Shown here: positions 48,565 through 58,939 of the stretch, piece after piece
How positions within the stretch are numbered: the stretch's first letter is position 1
Layout: every line of letters starts with the position of its first letter
Notes under the pieces: model-generated
Database searches by the model: none
What the model was told of the DNA's origin: nothing
The model's input: only the letters and a program-made list of their open reading frames with translations
Made by a program: the position numbers and the translations under genes
Assembly: GCA_943735955.1 (NCBI GenBank)
Contig: OX030963.1
Location: forward strand, 5,796,727-5,860,726
From: Piscicola geometra
Taxonomy: Eukaryota; Annelida; Clitellata; Hirudinida; Piscicolidae
Direction: 5' to 3'
DNA length: 64,000 nucleotides

Positions 48565-50105
48565 CAAAGATGGGCAGTAGTTAAACTGCTCAAAAGTAGT
48601 TAAGGCAAAAAGTTTAACTACTCAAAAGTAGTTAAGGCAAAAAGTTTTACTACTCAAAAGTAGTTAAGGCAAAAAGTTTAACTACTCAAAAGTAGTTTAA
48701 CTACTCAAAGTAGTTTAACTACTCAAAGTAGTTTAACTACTCAAAGTAGTTTAACTACTCAAAGTAGTTTAACTACTCAAAAGTAGTCAGTAGTTAGAGA
48801 GCAGTTTAACTACTCAAAGTAGTTTAACTACTCAAAGTAGTTTAACTACTCAAAGTAGTTTAACTACTCAAAGTAGTTTAACTACTCAAAAGTAGTTAAA
48901 AGATAATTTTGTCTACAAAAAATCCACATTTCTAAATATCACTGGAAAATTCCATGGTAAAAAATAGTTTATTGAAAAAAAATAACTAAAATAAACTGAT
49001 AGTTTGGCCCTTGCTAGTTTTCTGCTAGTATTGCATCATGAATTCAGCAGTAGTAAAAGAAAATTAAAAAAACCCAAGTATTAAATCTGACGAAAAAAAG
49101 TTCGTCGCAACGTGTAACCATTGTTGTGGAGTTCAGATTAGTGGAAATATCTCGTCAAGCTCTAATTTCCTGAAGCATCGGAAGGTTAGCCCCAGTTTTT
49201 AGATCAGAAGAAGAGCCGATTGATGACTTGTATTCCTTTGTGGCAGAAAGCAATGATACTCACACTACTGTTGACCGCAGCATAGAAGAAGAAATTCATA
49301 ATTATCTTTCTAGTGCTGACACTGAACTAAAAGTTATATTTATATTTCTTCGACTGTGTAATGCCTTTCTGAAATGTAATGCATCCTTGCCCAGTAGTGC
49401 TGCAGTCGAAAGGTTGTTCAGTGCTGCTGGACAAATTCTGGTTCCAAGGCGTTGTAAACTTTCTGACAGCATGTTTGAAAAACTTGTCTTCTTAAGGCAA
49501 GTAACCAAAGCTGAGAGCGTTGTTAAAGACTAACGCTATTGTGTACAACTTATAAAACTGTCTTTTATTTGTCTTTGTGTTATAAAACTCTAAAAACTGT
49601 TTAAACTGGCCATTTTATTGTAATCACTCTGAGTTTTAAAGATATTATGAATATTTGTACCACTCAATAATCCGACCCAGTACATGGTACTTAAATACCA
49701 CCAGCAATTGAGCAGTAAATACATATATATATATAATGTATTCTATATATATGAGTTAATACTTCCATTGTTTTTGTGTTGACTGTTCTGATATCAAGAA
49801 AATTATTAGTGACAATTATATTTGTGTCCTCTGTCTTACCTATGTAGACATAAACAGTAATAGGAATATAACAGTAAAGTATTGATTGATAAGTATTATA
49901 ACCTGTGTCGATATAATATATGCTTAACTTTGAGAAAAAGTAGTTGAAATGTAGTTAACTACTCCAACTACTGAAAAGTAGTTAAGCCCAAAAAGTTTAA
50001 CTACAGAAAAGTAGTTAGTAGTTAACTAGTAGTTTAACTACTCAAAAGTAGTTAAGTAGTTAGCAAAAGTTTAACTACTCAAAAATAATTGAGTGCCCAT
50101 CACTG
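48565..50105 (+). mobile_element. hAT transposon, internally deleted, with palindromic subterminal arrays
   Basis: A perfect 8-bp duplication, CATAAACC (48557-48564 and 50106-50113), bounds a 1541-bp element with ends CAAAGATGGGCAGTAG and GAGTGCCCATCACTG (inverted repeats). Inside both ends is an array of AACTACTCAAAGTAGTTT units, each a short palindrome; the left side has about 14 and the right side about 6. Between them lie a BED-type finger remnant and the hAT C-terminal dimerisation domain; the catalytic core is missing. Confidence 0.92.
49090..49533 (+). pseudogene. hAT transposase remnant: BED finger plus C-terminal dimerisation domain
   Basis: KFVATCNHCCGVQISGN..SSNFLKHRKV (49099-49190) matches the start of a BED zinc finger (C-x2-C then LKH). 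The frame 49228-49533 (101 codons) ends with SLPSSAAVERLFSAAGQIL..RRCKLSDSMFEKLVFLRQV, the hAT dimerisation motif including the conserved S-A--ERLFS-AG core. About 500 residues of DDE core expected between them are absent, and a stop (TAG at about 49201) separates them unless spliced. It cannot encode an active transposase, but a BED-plus-dimerisation peptide could in principle bind element ends. Confidence 0.85.
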
Positions 50106-50600
50106 CATAAACCCATCACAACACCAGTTATACATCCATCCATTCAACGCACTAACAAACTCATTATCTTAGGTATCACATTCACCAACACTCAACATTT
50201 CACCACACATAGATCATATTACCAAAAAATGCGTTCAAGTTTTTCATGCCATCAAAACAATCCGTTCCCATGGACTCTTTGATGACAAACTCTTTGACAT
50301 CACTGAGTCCCTCATCATCTCTCCTCTTAAATATGCAGCTCTTTCTTGCTCTGGTTTTGCTGATCAGCAACAAATCAAGCAGCTTCAGTCCTTTATTAAT
50401 AAACTAATTAGACTTAAATATCTTTCCTCTCACTATCCATCTATTACTTCTACTTTTACCACTTTAGACACTAAACTATTTAAAAAAATATTCACTAACT
50501 CTGACCACGTTCTTCACCAAATTCTACCCTCTCTTAAAACATCTACGGTTATAGTAAAGGGCGCTATACAAATTATTAGTGATTGATTGATTGATTGATA

Positions 50601-50810
50601 TAGGTGAACTGCACACAAAAAAAAGCACACTGCATGTGTTAAATGGGCATTTGATTTTGCTCATTTCTTCTTAAAATGCGATTTTTCTGAAAACCCTAAC
50701 CCTAATCCTAACCCTAAATTAACGTTTTTTCTGTAAAAAAGGAGAAATGTGCAAAATAAAATGTGCATTTAACACATGCAGTGTGCTTTCTTTTGTGTGC
50801 AGTTAACCTA
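50601..50810. mobile_element. Foldback MITE with CCCTAA repeats in the loop
   Basis: The ends TAGGTGAACTGCACACAAAA and (reversed) TAGGTTAACTGCACACAAAA continue as a near-perfect inverted repeat of about 85 bp (GCACACTGCATGTGTTAAATG shared). The loop at 50693-50717 holds CCCTAACCCTAATCCTAACCC, a degenerate telomere-like run. It abuts the (GATT)n tail of the LINE. Confidence 0.85.
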
Positions 50811-51189
50811 CAACCAACATCTACACATAACTTAAGACCCCGTAAGCACAATTTCGATACACAAATATATACCACGTTTGAAAGCAAAACATTTCTCCCT
50901 CGTCTTCTGAAAGATCTCATTTTATAGTTTATACTCATATTATATTTTATTCCTATTATCATTTCTGATTTGTATTACTTATTTATTTATTTATTATCAT
51001 ATTCGCCATTTCCTTAGTCGAGTTGTCTGATTTTAATCCATTATCATTTGCATTAGAATCTAATAATTATCTTTTAGTTATGATATATTTTAAATTTATA
51101 TTATTTTTCATCTTTAAATTTCAATCTGTTGCTTTCTCGGTTTTATTTTGGTTTTTGTTCATCTTCTATTTTTTTGTATTTTTTGTAAC
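50811..51189. other. AT-rich DNA upstream of the ADD gene
   Basis: No gene recognised; TTTAT repeats at 50985-50995. It may contain the ADD gene 5' UTR or further 5' exons. Confidence 0.5.
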
Positions 51190-54100
51190 ATGGCTTGCGT
51201 CTGTCAAGCCGTGAAGAATAAAGATAATTTGAAAAAAAAACTCCTGAAGTCCCTAGACAAAAGGAAAAAACATGACTTTGCCATCTTGAACTTCAGTAAA
51301 GTGATTCTGAAAACCAATAATATTTCAACTGTGTAAGCCAGTTCTTTGGTGCAAAATTCCAGTAAAAAATATACTTTAACAATTCATTTTTGAATTAAAG
51401 AAACGCTTTCAAAGATTCTCCATATATTTGAAATCTGCATCAGCTGCTGATGACTTAGTAATTAAAGTGTTTATTTTTCAAATCATGAGATTGGAAAGTT
51501 TTTTTATTAATATAACTGCTCATCTGTAGTTTTTGATTATGCTCTGACTATAGTTTAAAAGATTTGAAATAATTACTCAGTTTTTAATTTTAATATACTT
51601 TCATATGAATATTATGTTTGTTTAGACCAAAGATATACTACGTTGTTTGTAGGATATCTATGGTTGAGACGTTTAATAGGAATTAAAATATATTTTGTTT
51701 TTCGAAAAAAAGTATCAATATTGATAAGTTATTAATAGGGCATTTTAATAAATGAATTAAGTATAATAATGTTAAAAAATTAAATAATGTTTAATAATAA
51801 AATTATATTATCTTTACAGCTTAAATTAACTTTTAATTGAGTTTATAATCATAGATAATTTGCATTGCAGAATAAATTTGTGGAAAAAGTGTTCAATATT
51901 AATTCATCGATATTTCAAAGATTATAAACATTCCCCACATCTTAAAAATCAAAACAATGTCACTGAATGGCAAACGCCCTACAAGTGCAAAATGTGGGTA
52001 ATCGTTTTTACTTTTTCAACCTTTTGACTATTACACTTTGCACGTTTTAATATTTGAAATCGAATGAATTTAATTGATAAATCTTCACATATTTCACTTT
52101 TCAATCTTGAATTTCTAAATTCAACTTTTTATCTCATAGTTATATTTTTTGTAATTCTACCTAAGTAGTTTTTCATTCTCTCCCTCCAACTCCTTACAAA
52201 ATTTAATATTTCCCTTCTCCCCCTTAGACTCGTTCCACAGCAAGGAGATCTCATGCACAGCATGCCATCATGCGGTGGATGTCACAAAGGAGGGAAACGT
52301 CTTCCAACATCCTGTTCTCAATGTCCTCATCTGCAAGGTGATTTTAGTGGTGGAATTGGGTGATTTTCTGGTAGAAACTGAGGTCCTTTAATGGAGGAAT
52401 TGAAACGGTTTTGGGGAGAATTGTCTTTAAATGTGATTAATACATTTGATAAAATTTTCAAAAAGTATGCCAGGTCAAAATAAACATCAAAATACAATAA
52501 TAAATTGATAATATATGTTCTAGCAAAGCACAACATACTCCATAGACCACAACAACCATGACTATTCTCCTATTCCCCCTTTCAGAATTGTTACAATTTT
52601 TACACCAGTGATGAGATGGAGAAGGGGGAGGATGGGGTGGATATGCAGTGTCGCTGGTGTGGTGATGGGGGAGAGGTGATATGTTGTAGTGGCTGCTCTA
52701 ACGTCTTCTGCATTGACTGCATCCAGATCAACTTCGGAGAGAAGGAACTTCTGAATGTGCAGTCCCAGGGTGGTGTGGTGTGGTGGAGTTTATGATGGGT
52801 AGTGCTGCTCAAAGTATTTGGTTTAAAATTTACAATCTTCCTATGATTTATTTGAATTTCAGTGTATATACATTTGGTTTTTAAACAGATCACTGGCTCT
52901 GCTATGTCTGTCACCCTCTTCTCCTCTCGCAACTCCAATCCTATTTTAAACGCTTAAAAAACTTCATCAACAACAAACATGCCATCACTATCATCCTGGA
53001 AGACAACTGTGATGATAATGATGATGATGGTGACGGGAGGATGATGGATAATGCTGTTGAAGAGGATGATCGCGATGATGATGATGATGATGATGATAAT
53101 GATGATGGTCAAGGTGATGCTAATAATGATGGTGGTGGTGGTGATAGTGGAAGGATGGTGGATGATGCTGTTGAAGATGATGAGGGTTGTGATGATGACA
53201 ATGAGGAAGATTACAACGGAGACAGACTTAACTTCAAAAAAGCAAAGCTCAGCATTGTTTCAAGGGATGATAATGATGACGATGATGATGATGATGATGA
53301 CGATGATAATGATGATGGCGGAAAGAAATCAAAGAAAAAGAACAGGTTAAAAGCTAGAAATAGTGAGTTTGTATAAATCAATAATTATTAGAGTAATAAT
53401 ATTAATAATAATGATAATGATAATAACATCTAAGAGCTCAAACTAGAAAAAATGTCTTTGATGCAATTATTTATATTTATATATTGATACACGGTGGGCC
53501 AAAAAAACACACCACTGTATATTTGTTTATAACTTTGGCAACTTTTTTTCACTGTTTGACTCAGTAATCAATAGAAAACAAGATGTGATAAAAATTATTT
53601 TTATTCTTCCAATATGCAGTATACATCTTCACTCGGAAAAAGTGTACAAATAGGGAGAACTATCATGTGAAAAACTAAAAACAAATTTTCAAAGTCTAAA
53701 AAATAGTTTGCATAAACTCTGAAAACTTAATTTAACTTAAATTTTAATTTAAGTTTTTTTGTCTCTTAATTCTTAATTTTTCATATTTACTTCATAAGGT
53801 TTACGATATTAACATTAATTTCGACTCTTTCAATATACAATAACACTACCTAGTGAAACTGAAACAAGTATGAAAATAGCGAAAATTGTAATGTAAAAAA
53901 CATTAAAATGTTGTCAATTTTTTTTAAAACTCATTTTTTAAAATTTAATTTTTCCATTTTTGAAGTATTTTTTTAAAATGTTCTTTTACATGACATTTCT
54001 CGATATTTTCACCCTTGTTTCAGTTTCACTAGGTGAAAGTATTGCATATAGAAAGAGTTCAAAAGATTTATTTAAAATTTCGTTTTCCATTTACTTTTAA

Positions 54101-55021
54101 ATTAAACAGTGAAAGAAATTTGAAAATCGATTTATTTTTTCTAAAGGTATATACAATTATACAGTGGTATCTTTTTTTTCGGCTCACAGTGTATATATAT
54201 AAGGAAAAGCAGGGCAAGATGTTCATGTTAAGGAATTTTTAACACTGCTTCTAAGTGATAAAAAGATAAATTAAAAAAACTTATTGCATTAAATACTTCA
54301 ATATTTAAGCTATATTCTTATGTATTTATTGTATTAAATGTTTTCTCTTCAAAATTCTGGTTTATGATCATGGGAATATCATTATGACTCTTGGTTGAAG
54401 CACATTAAATATTTTTACAAACCTAGTTTTATTTATATAAAAAGAAAGTTATTAAATATTGAAAATCTCTGAAATTTTTTAATAAGCTCAAAGAAAGTTT
54501 AACATGGTAAATCATTTTTTTGCGAAAAGGTTTAGCAATTCAAGCAAATGCCTTCATTTGCGATCCACAGTGTGATCCCTTTTAATACGATTATTATTTC
54601 TATGGCAATAGTTATCTTGATTATGATTATTTTAATGATGATTATGATTATGTTAATGATGATTATGATTATGTTTATGATGATTATGATTATGTTAATG
54701 ATGATGATGATGATGGCAGGCAGGGTACTTGAAAAAATAAAAGAAATACTGAGACTAAAAAAGAGGAAGATACAGAAGAACAAGAAATCAACATCAAATA
54801 ATGATGATGATGGTGGTGATGATGATAGTGGTGATGGTGGTGGTGATGATGATGGTGGTGGTGATGATGAAGATGGGCCGGGGGGTGATGATGAAGATGG
54901 GGCGGAGGGTGATGATGATGAAGATGTGGGGGATGAAGGTGTTGATAATGATGATGGTGGCATTGATAAGGAGCATAATCATCAACAAGAGAATGGAGTT
55001 ACGAGTAAAGAAGACGATGAG
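51190..55021 (+). CDS. ATRX: ATRX-type ADD-domain protein, 5' part
   Basis: Six exons join in phase: 51190-51332, 51871-51993, 52241-52337 (a stronger acceptor at 52227 does not fit the phase), 52586-52769, 52889-53362, 54720-55021. The ADD domain is coded from exon 3: a GATA-like finger (ISCTACHHAVDVT..HPVLNVLICK|NCYNFY) and a PHD-type finger (CRWCGDGGEVICCSGCSNVFCIDC..HWLCYVCHPLLL), all zinc cysteines present. This arrangement is that of ATRX rather than DNMT3; ATRX ADD reads unmethylated H3K4 with H3K9me3 at heterochromatin. Downstream are two long Asp-rich tracts coded by GAT repeats, each followed by a Lys/Arg-rich stretch (KKSKKKNRLK, RLKKRKIQKNKK). The last exon ends at GAG|GTGAGT in phase 0, so more exons are expected; no SNF2 helicase was found before the window ends. 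The exact start is uncertain. Confidence 0.85.
53059..53340. repeat. GAT trinucleotide tracts coding for Asp runs in the ADD gene
   Basis: Interrupted GAT repeats at 53065-53115 and 53263-53315, in frame as Asp with Asn and Gly variants. A second block lies at 54798-54960. Confidence 0.9.
53488..54193. mobile_element. Long-TIR mariner-type MITE in an ADD intron
   Basis: The ends TACACGGTGGGCCAAAAAAA and (reversed) TACACTGTGAGCCGAAAAAA are TA-bounded. The complementarity continues inward over much of the 706 bp: CCTAGTGAAACTGAAACAAG near 53850 pairs with CTTGTTTCAGTTTCACTAGG near 54020. TA target and TACAC/TGTGAGCC ends are typical of Tc1/mariner elements. It is non-coding. Confidence 0.85.
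54615..54715. repeat. GATTAT/GATGAT repeat before the last ADD exon
   Basis: ATGATGATTATGATTATGTT repeated about four times runs into the acceptor GATGGCAG at 54719. No polypyrimidine tract is present. Confidence 0.85.
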
Positions 55022-55769
55022 GTGAGTCAGGGTGGTACGATAATGATGATGATGGTGTAGTGAATGTTACTGGTGATGAGGTGTTGAGGAAAGATGGGGA
55101 TTATTATGGATGCGTGGTTATGATAATAGTTATGGGGTAGGGTCATTAAAAATATTACCACCGAAAAACTTTTCATTGAATAATCATGTCTTACACGAGT
55201 GGTTTTAAGGAAATTCGTCACGCGGACAATTCATCACGGACAATTCGTCGCCAAAATGCAAAGTTAACCCATTTACAAAAAGCGGGAAGTGTCAATTAAT
55301 TCTATGCAGTAAGAAGTCAATATAAATCAATTAATTAAGAAATAAATGCAATTAAAATAGTTCGAAAAAGTTCAAAAAGATAACTATTTTATTAATTAAA
55401 ATTATAATCATTCTTTTTTTAAATTAATTAATATGGTACAAAGCAAAATAGTCAACGGGATTTCCAAAAGCACACTCATTACACTGATAAACTGTAGTGC
55501 TGTTGCACTAGTAACATCGACAACGATGGTTATCTTCTTTCTTCAAAATGCAGGTTTTTGCAGACTGTTTTTTAGGCCAGATATTTTTTCCACTTTTCAA
55601 TTATGACCGAAAAAGTTGATTTTTTATGGTTTTCGTGAGGTTCATCGTTGAGATCAGTTTGCGAATTGTCTTCAGTTTTTAGTAAATGTATGCTTTTTCT
55701 AAATTGTAGCTAATCATCATTTGATTTATAGACGAGGCTATGTAGGCGCCTAGAATTTGTGAGACATAC

Positions 55770-56640
55770 AGTGGGTCGACTAAGTATTGGGACACCTCAC
55801 TGCAATGCAGAATTTCTGCATATATCAGTTTAAAATAATAATTATCACTCTTTTTATTAGGTTTATGAAGATATATGATTCAAAAATCATATTTTATATG
55901 AAAAACAACAATTTCACTAAAATAGCATTTTTTTAATTGATAAACTGAAAAAGAATAATTGATTTAAAAAATGATAGTCAAAGTACGTATTGGGACACTT
56001 TACATGAAATTGTCATGAAATAAAAATTTATATTTAGTTGGCGCTCTTTTTTTATTTATTAGTTTCTTGAGTCTTCTTGCCATAAATTCCACTAATTTTC
56101 GTGTAAATTTTTTTCCAATTTTTTTCTTAGCCGCAAACATTTGATCTTTCATTTCTTGAACACTGTAGCATGAACACCATTGTGATCGGTTTTGATCTTT
56201 CTCCATAAATGTTCAATGGGATTTATGTCAAGAGACTGGGCATTTTCCAATAAATTAATTTTAATTTTATCAAAGTATCTACCACTAACTTGGCAGTATG
56301 CTTGGGATCATATCGTTCTTGAAAATATTTACCCTATATAGACTTTTTGGCCAGATGCTTTAAAACTATCTTTCAAAGTGTTCATATGACCATCTTTATT
56401 TAATACACCATCAATTAAAACCAACTCCACTTGAACTCATTGAACCCCAAACTGTTTAAGAACCACTTCCATTGTTTATAGTCGGCATAGAGTAATTTAA
56501 TGAAAACACTTCTCCTGCTGCCTCCAAACTTTCTGACGTCAATCTGCACCAAAAAAATTAAAGGCTGATTCATCAGACCATAATACAATAGACCAAAATG
56601 ATTTTTGCTTTAAAAAATTCGTTCTATATAATCTTTTCGT
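55770..56640 (-). pseudogene. Degenerate Tc1/mariner transposase
   Basis: An end-like TACAGTGGGTCGACTAAGTATTGGGACACC lies at 55768. On the minus strand, broken frames read VWSDESAFNFFGAD, LVLIDGVLNKDGHMNTL, YDPKHTAKLVVDTLIK and AQSLDINPIEHLWRKIK. These are the ordered second-half motifs of Tc1 transposases (WSDES, DN/DPKHTA, DLNPIE-LW). Multiple stops and shifts; the N-terminal DNA-binding part was not found. Confidence 0.85.
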
Positions 56641-56930
56641 CATATTTGCTTTTGCCTCATAAGCTGTACCCCTTGCTATTCTTTCATTTTAACTTTGTTC
56701 TTTTTGTATATTCTGATAGTTTGGAAGTGGATTGGACCATGTGTGGCAATCTATTTCTAGTTTCTATGGCAGGAAGAAATACTAAAAACATTTTAAAGCA
56801 TGAGTTGTCTGTGACGAATTATCTGGACGCCACACGTGATGCTTGATTTCCAGGCTTTACGCTAAAAGCCTGATAAACCGTTTCAGACTGTAGCATTTTT
56901 ACTAAGTTTCTTTGTAATATAAGTTATTAA

Positions 56931-57827
56931 ATGCGCATTAATTTCTTCATGCATAAAATAAACCCTCAGACTTTTTTTACCTTCGACAAAGAGACGGCAA
57001 TAGCTTTTCTGCAAATCAACAATATTCTCCATCAAGAACGTTTATGTAGCAATGGCCACAAAATGAAACTCTCAGTTCCGCTTGAGGCGTGGAGGTGTTC
57101 CAAAAGGACTTGTCGCCAAAGAATGGCAATCCGAAAGGGAACGTGGCTGGAGAAGAGTAGAATGGAGTTCGCAAAAGTAATTTCCTTCATTTATTTATGG
57201 TCGAAAAGTAAGATAACACTCAGATACTGCCACGACAAATTGAATATTCAGCACTCAACCACTATTACATGGAAAAACTATCTTCGTGAAGTCTGTGCTT
57301 GGCGGCTTCTTCATACACCAACAATAGTGGGCGGCCCAGGCCTGCATGTCGAGGTCGATGAAAATCTCTTCGCTGAAAGTAAAAAACATAAAGGACGGGT
57401 AATTCCACAGAAATTGATTTTTGGGGGAATCTGCAGGGAGACGAAAGAGGCGTTCATGTACGCAGTGCCAGATCTAACTGCCACCACCCTGCTGCGGATG
57501 ATCAAAACCTGCATTGCTCCCGGGTCGATCATCTCGTCTGACAAGTGGGCATCCTACCCAGGGATTGAAGAGATGCTTGGGGCGTCCTACACCCTCCGCA
57601 CGGCCAACGACAGCACGAACCTTGTTGAACCCACAACTGAAGCCCACACTCGCACTATTGATAGTCTATGGGAAATGCTCCATCGGCAAAAATTACTTGA
57701 AAGAGGAGTTTCTAAGTCACAGATGGACAACTATCTAGCAGAGTTTTTATGGAAATACAGGAACAAAACTCAAAACTTATTCATTACTATCCTAAACGAC
57801 ATTAGCAAGTTCAATGTTCTTGAATAA
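56931..57827 (+). CDS. ISXO2/IS1595-like (Merlin-type) transposase, intact frame
   Basis: A 298-codon uninterrupted frame with ATG at 56931 and stop at 57827. The N-terminus has a zinc-ribbon-like set (LCSNGHK..WRCSKRTCR). The DDE domain shows HVEVDENLFAES (first Asp), LIFGGICRETKEAFMYAV, then SIISSDKWASYPGIE (second Asp) and EAHTRTIDSLWEMLHRQK. Merlin-family eukaryotic elements carry this IS1016/IS1595-type catalytic domain. The third acidic residue is Asp here (TIDS); the relatives at 31700 and 60790 have Glu (TIES, AVES). Such transposases act in the nucleus by cut-and-paste. Flanking AT-rich 3' DNA (TTGCCTTTTTATTATAATAAA) is shared with the copy at 60084. I found no convincing terminal inverted repeats directly around the frame. 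Confidence 0.9.
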   Translation: MRINFFMHKINPQTFFTFDKETAIAFLQINNILHQERLCSNGHKMKLSVPLEAWRCSKRTCRQRMAIRKGTWLEKSRMEFAKVISFIYLWSKSKITLRYCHDKLNIQHSTTITWKNYLREVCAWRLLHTPTIVGGPGLHVEVDENLFAESKKHKGRVIPQKLIFGGICRETKEAFMYAVPDLTATTLLRMIKTCIAPGSIISSDKWASYPGIEEMLGASYTLRTANDSTNLVEPTTEAHTRTIDSLWEMLHRQKLLERGVSKSQMDNYLAEFLWKYRNKTQNLFITILNDISKFNVLE

Positions 57828-58208
57828 AATGTATAAATTACATTTTGCCTTTTTATTATAATAAAATTTTAAGATTACAAATTTTTTAATTTTTTTATTG
57901 TTTTTGAAGAAGTTATAAAGCAATAAGTTTTTTTATTTTATTATTCAAATATAAAAAATTTAAAATATATTGATGAGTAAAATGTTAAAAAACTATTCAA
58001 TTTCACAATATAAATATCCCCTGATATACGAGTTCCAGTAGATTTCTATTTAGCCACGAGTGGTTCTTTTTGTTAGTTGCAGTTTTCGTCGTATAAAATT
58101 TCCTTTTTTGAGCAACACGTTTCTATAATTGATAAGATTATTAGGAAATTTAAAAAATCTATTAATTGCATATAACATCAAAATAATTATCAAAGCATGA
58201 ACTCTTCG
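57828..58208. other. AT-rich DNA 3' of the transposase
   Basis: The first 80 bp are homologous to 60962-61030, the 3' flank of the second copy. No gene seen. Confidence 0.5.
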
Positions 58209-58939
58209 CCATATCATAGTTCTCGGGCACGTCGACGTAGGCTCTCAGGAATGGTCAATAAACGCCATCCATGATATTCTTTGTCGTCGTTTTGGCGTTG
58301 TAGTTATAATGTTTTTAATGTGTTAAGTGGTGTTAATTGTATCTGCATCTAGCGTTTAAAATGTAAGCATAAGTTCAAGAGTAAGCTTCGAATATGAGAA
58401 ATAATTAAAAATTCGTCTCGCGATGAATCGTCTTGCGACGAATTGTCCGTGATGAATTATCTGGACACCGCACGAGTTGCTTGATTTTCAGGCTTTACGC
58501 AAAAAACCTGATTAACTATTCTGACTAACATATACTAGTGTTTAGAATTAACATAGGAAAAAATATGTTCAATACATTTTTGTTATCTGTTAAGTTTGCA
58601 TAGGGTCTCATTTTAAGTCATTCAGTGTTGTGAATAACTCAGTAAAATCTACGGCCTCTTGAGCAATTTTTAGCGAACCTCCAAAGACGTTTCTGTTTTG
58701 ATTTTTTCATATTTTTTATAAAAATCTTATTTTTCATTAAAACCATTTTTTTCCTTTATGTAAATGCAACCTTTCTTTAAAACATTCTTTTTGTTTATTT
58801 TCTGAATACTAAATTAATATGAAGCTATAATAAATTTAAAATATAAATTTTATATTAAGAGTGTTCACAGTACACAGGAAAACAAAATACAACTTAGCAA
58901 GTTAAACATTACTAATTGCTTCTAAATGACAATGAATTT

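Larger units (their letters stand above)
48420..50598 (+). pseudogene. LINE 3' end (reverse transcriptase C-terminus), split by a hAT insertion
   Basis: Two parts, 48420-48564 and 50106-50598, are continuous once one 8-bp duplication is removed. The second part reads THNSLSLVSHSPT-type then NISPHIDHITKKCVQVFHAI (in the frame from about 50190), SLIISPLKYAALSCSGFADQ and LQSFINKLIRLKYLSS, the usual C-terminal region after the RT palm. It ends GGGCGCTATACAAATT then (GATT)n, a CR1/L2-like tail. Stops and shifts indicate an inactive copy. Confidence 0.8.
55196..58478. mobile_element. Composite region bounded by inverted AATTCGTC-type repeats
   Basis: 55208-55252 (AATTCGTCACGCGGACAATT then CATCACGGACAATTCGTCGC) is inverted relative to 58427-58478 (GCGACGAATTGTCCGTGATG then AATTATCTGGACACCGCACG). 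A third copy of the same end, GTGACGAATTATCTGGACGC, lies at 56811 in the same orientation as the right one. The sequence after it (GCTTGATTTCCAGGCTTTACGC) is shared with 58480. So either one element is 55196-56835 and another ends at 58478, or one 3.3-kb element carries an internal duplicate. It contains the Tc1 remnant and the ISXO2 frame. No clear target duplication was identified. Confidence 0.6.

Noticed and set aside
57311..57544. Minus-strand frame inside the ISXO2 transposase
   Set aside because: Antisense shadow of the intact transposase.
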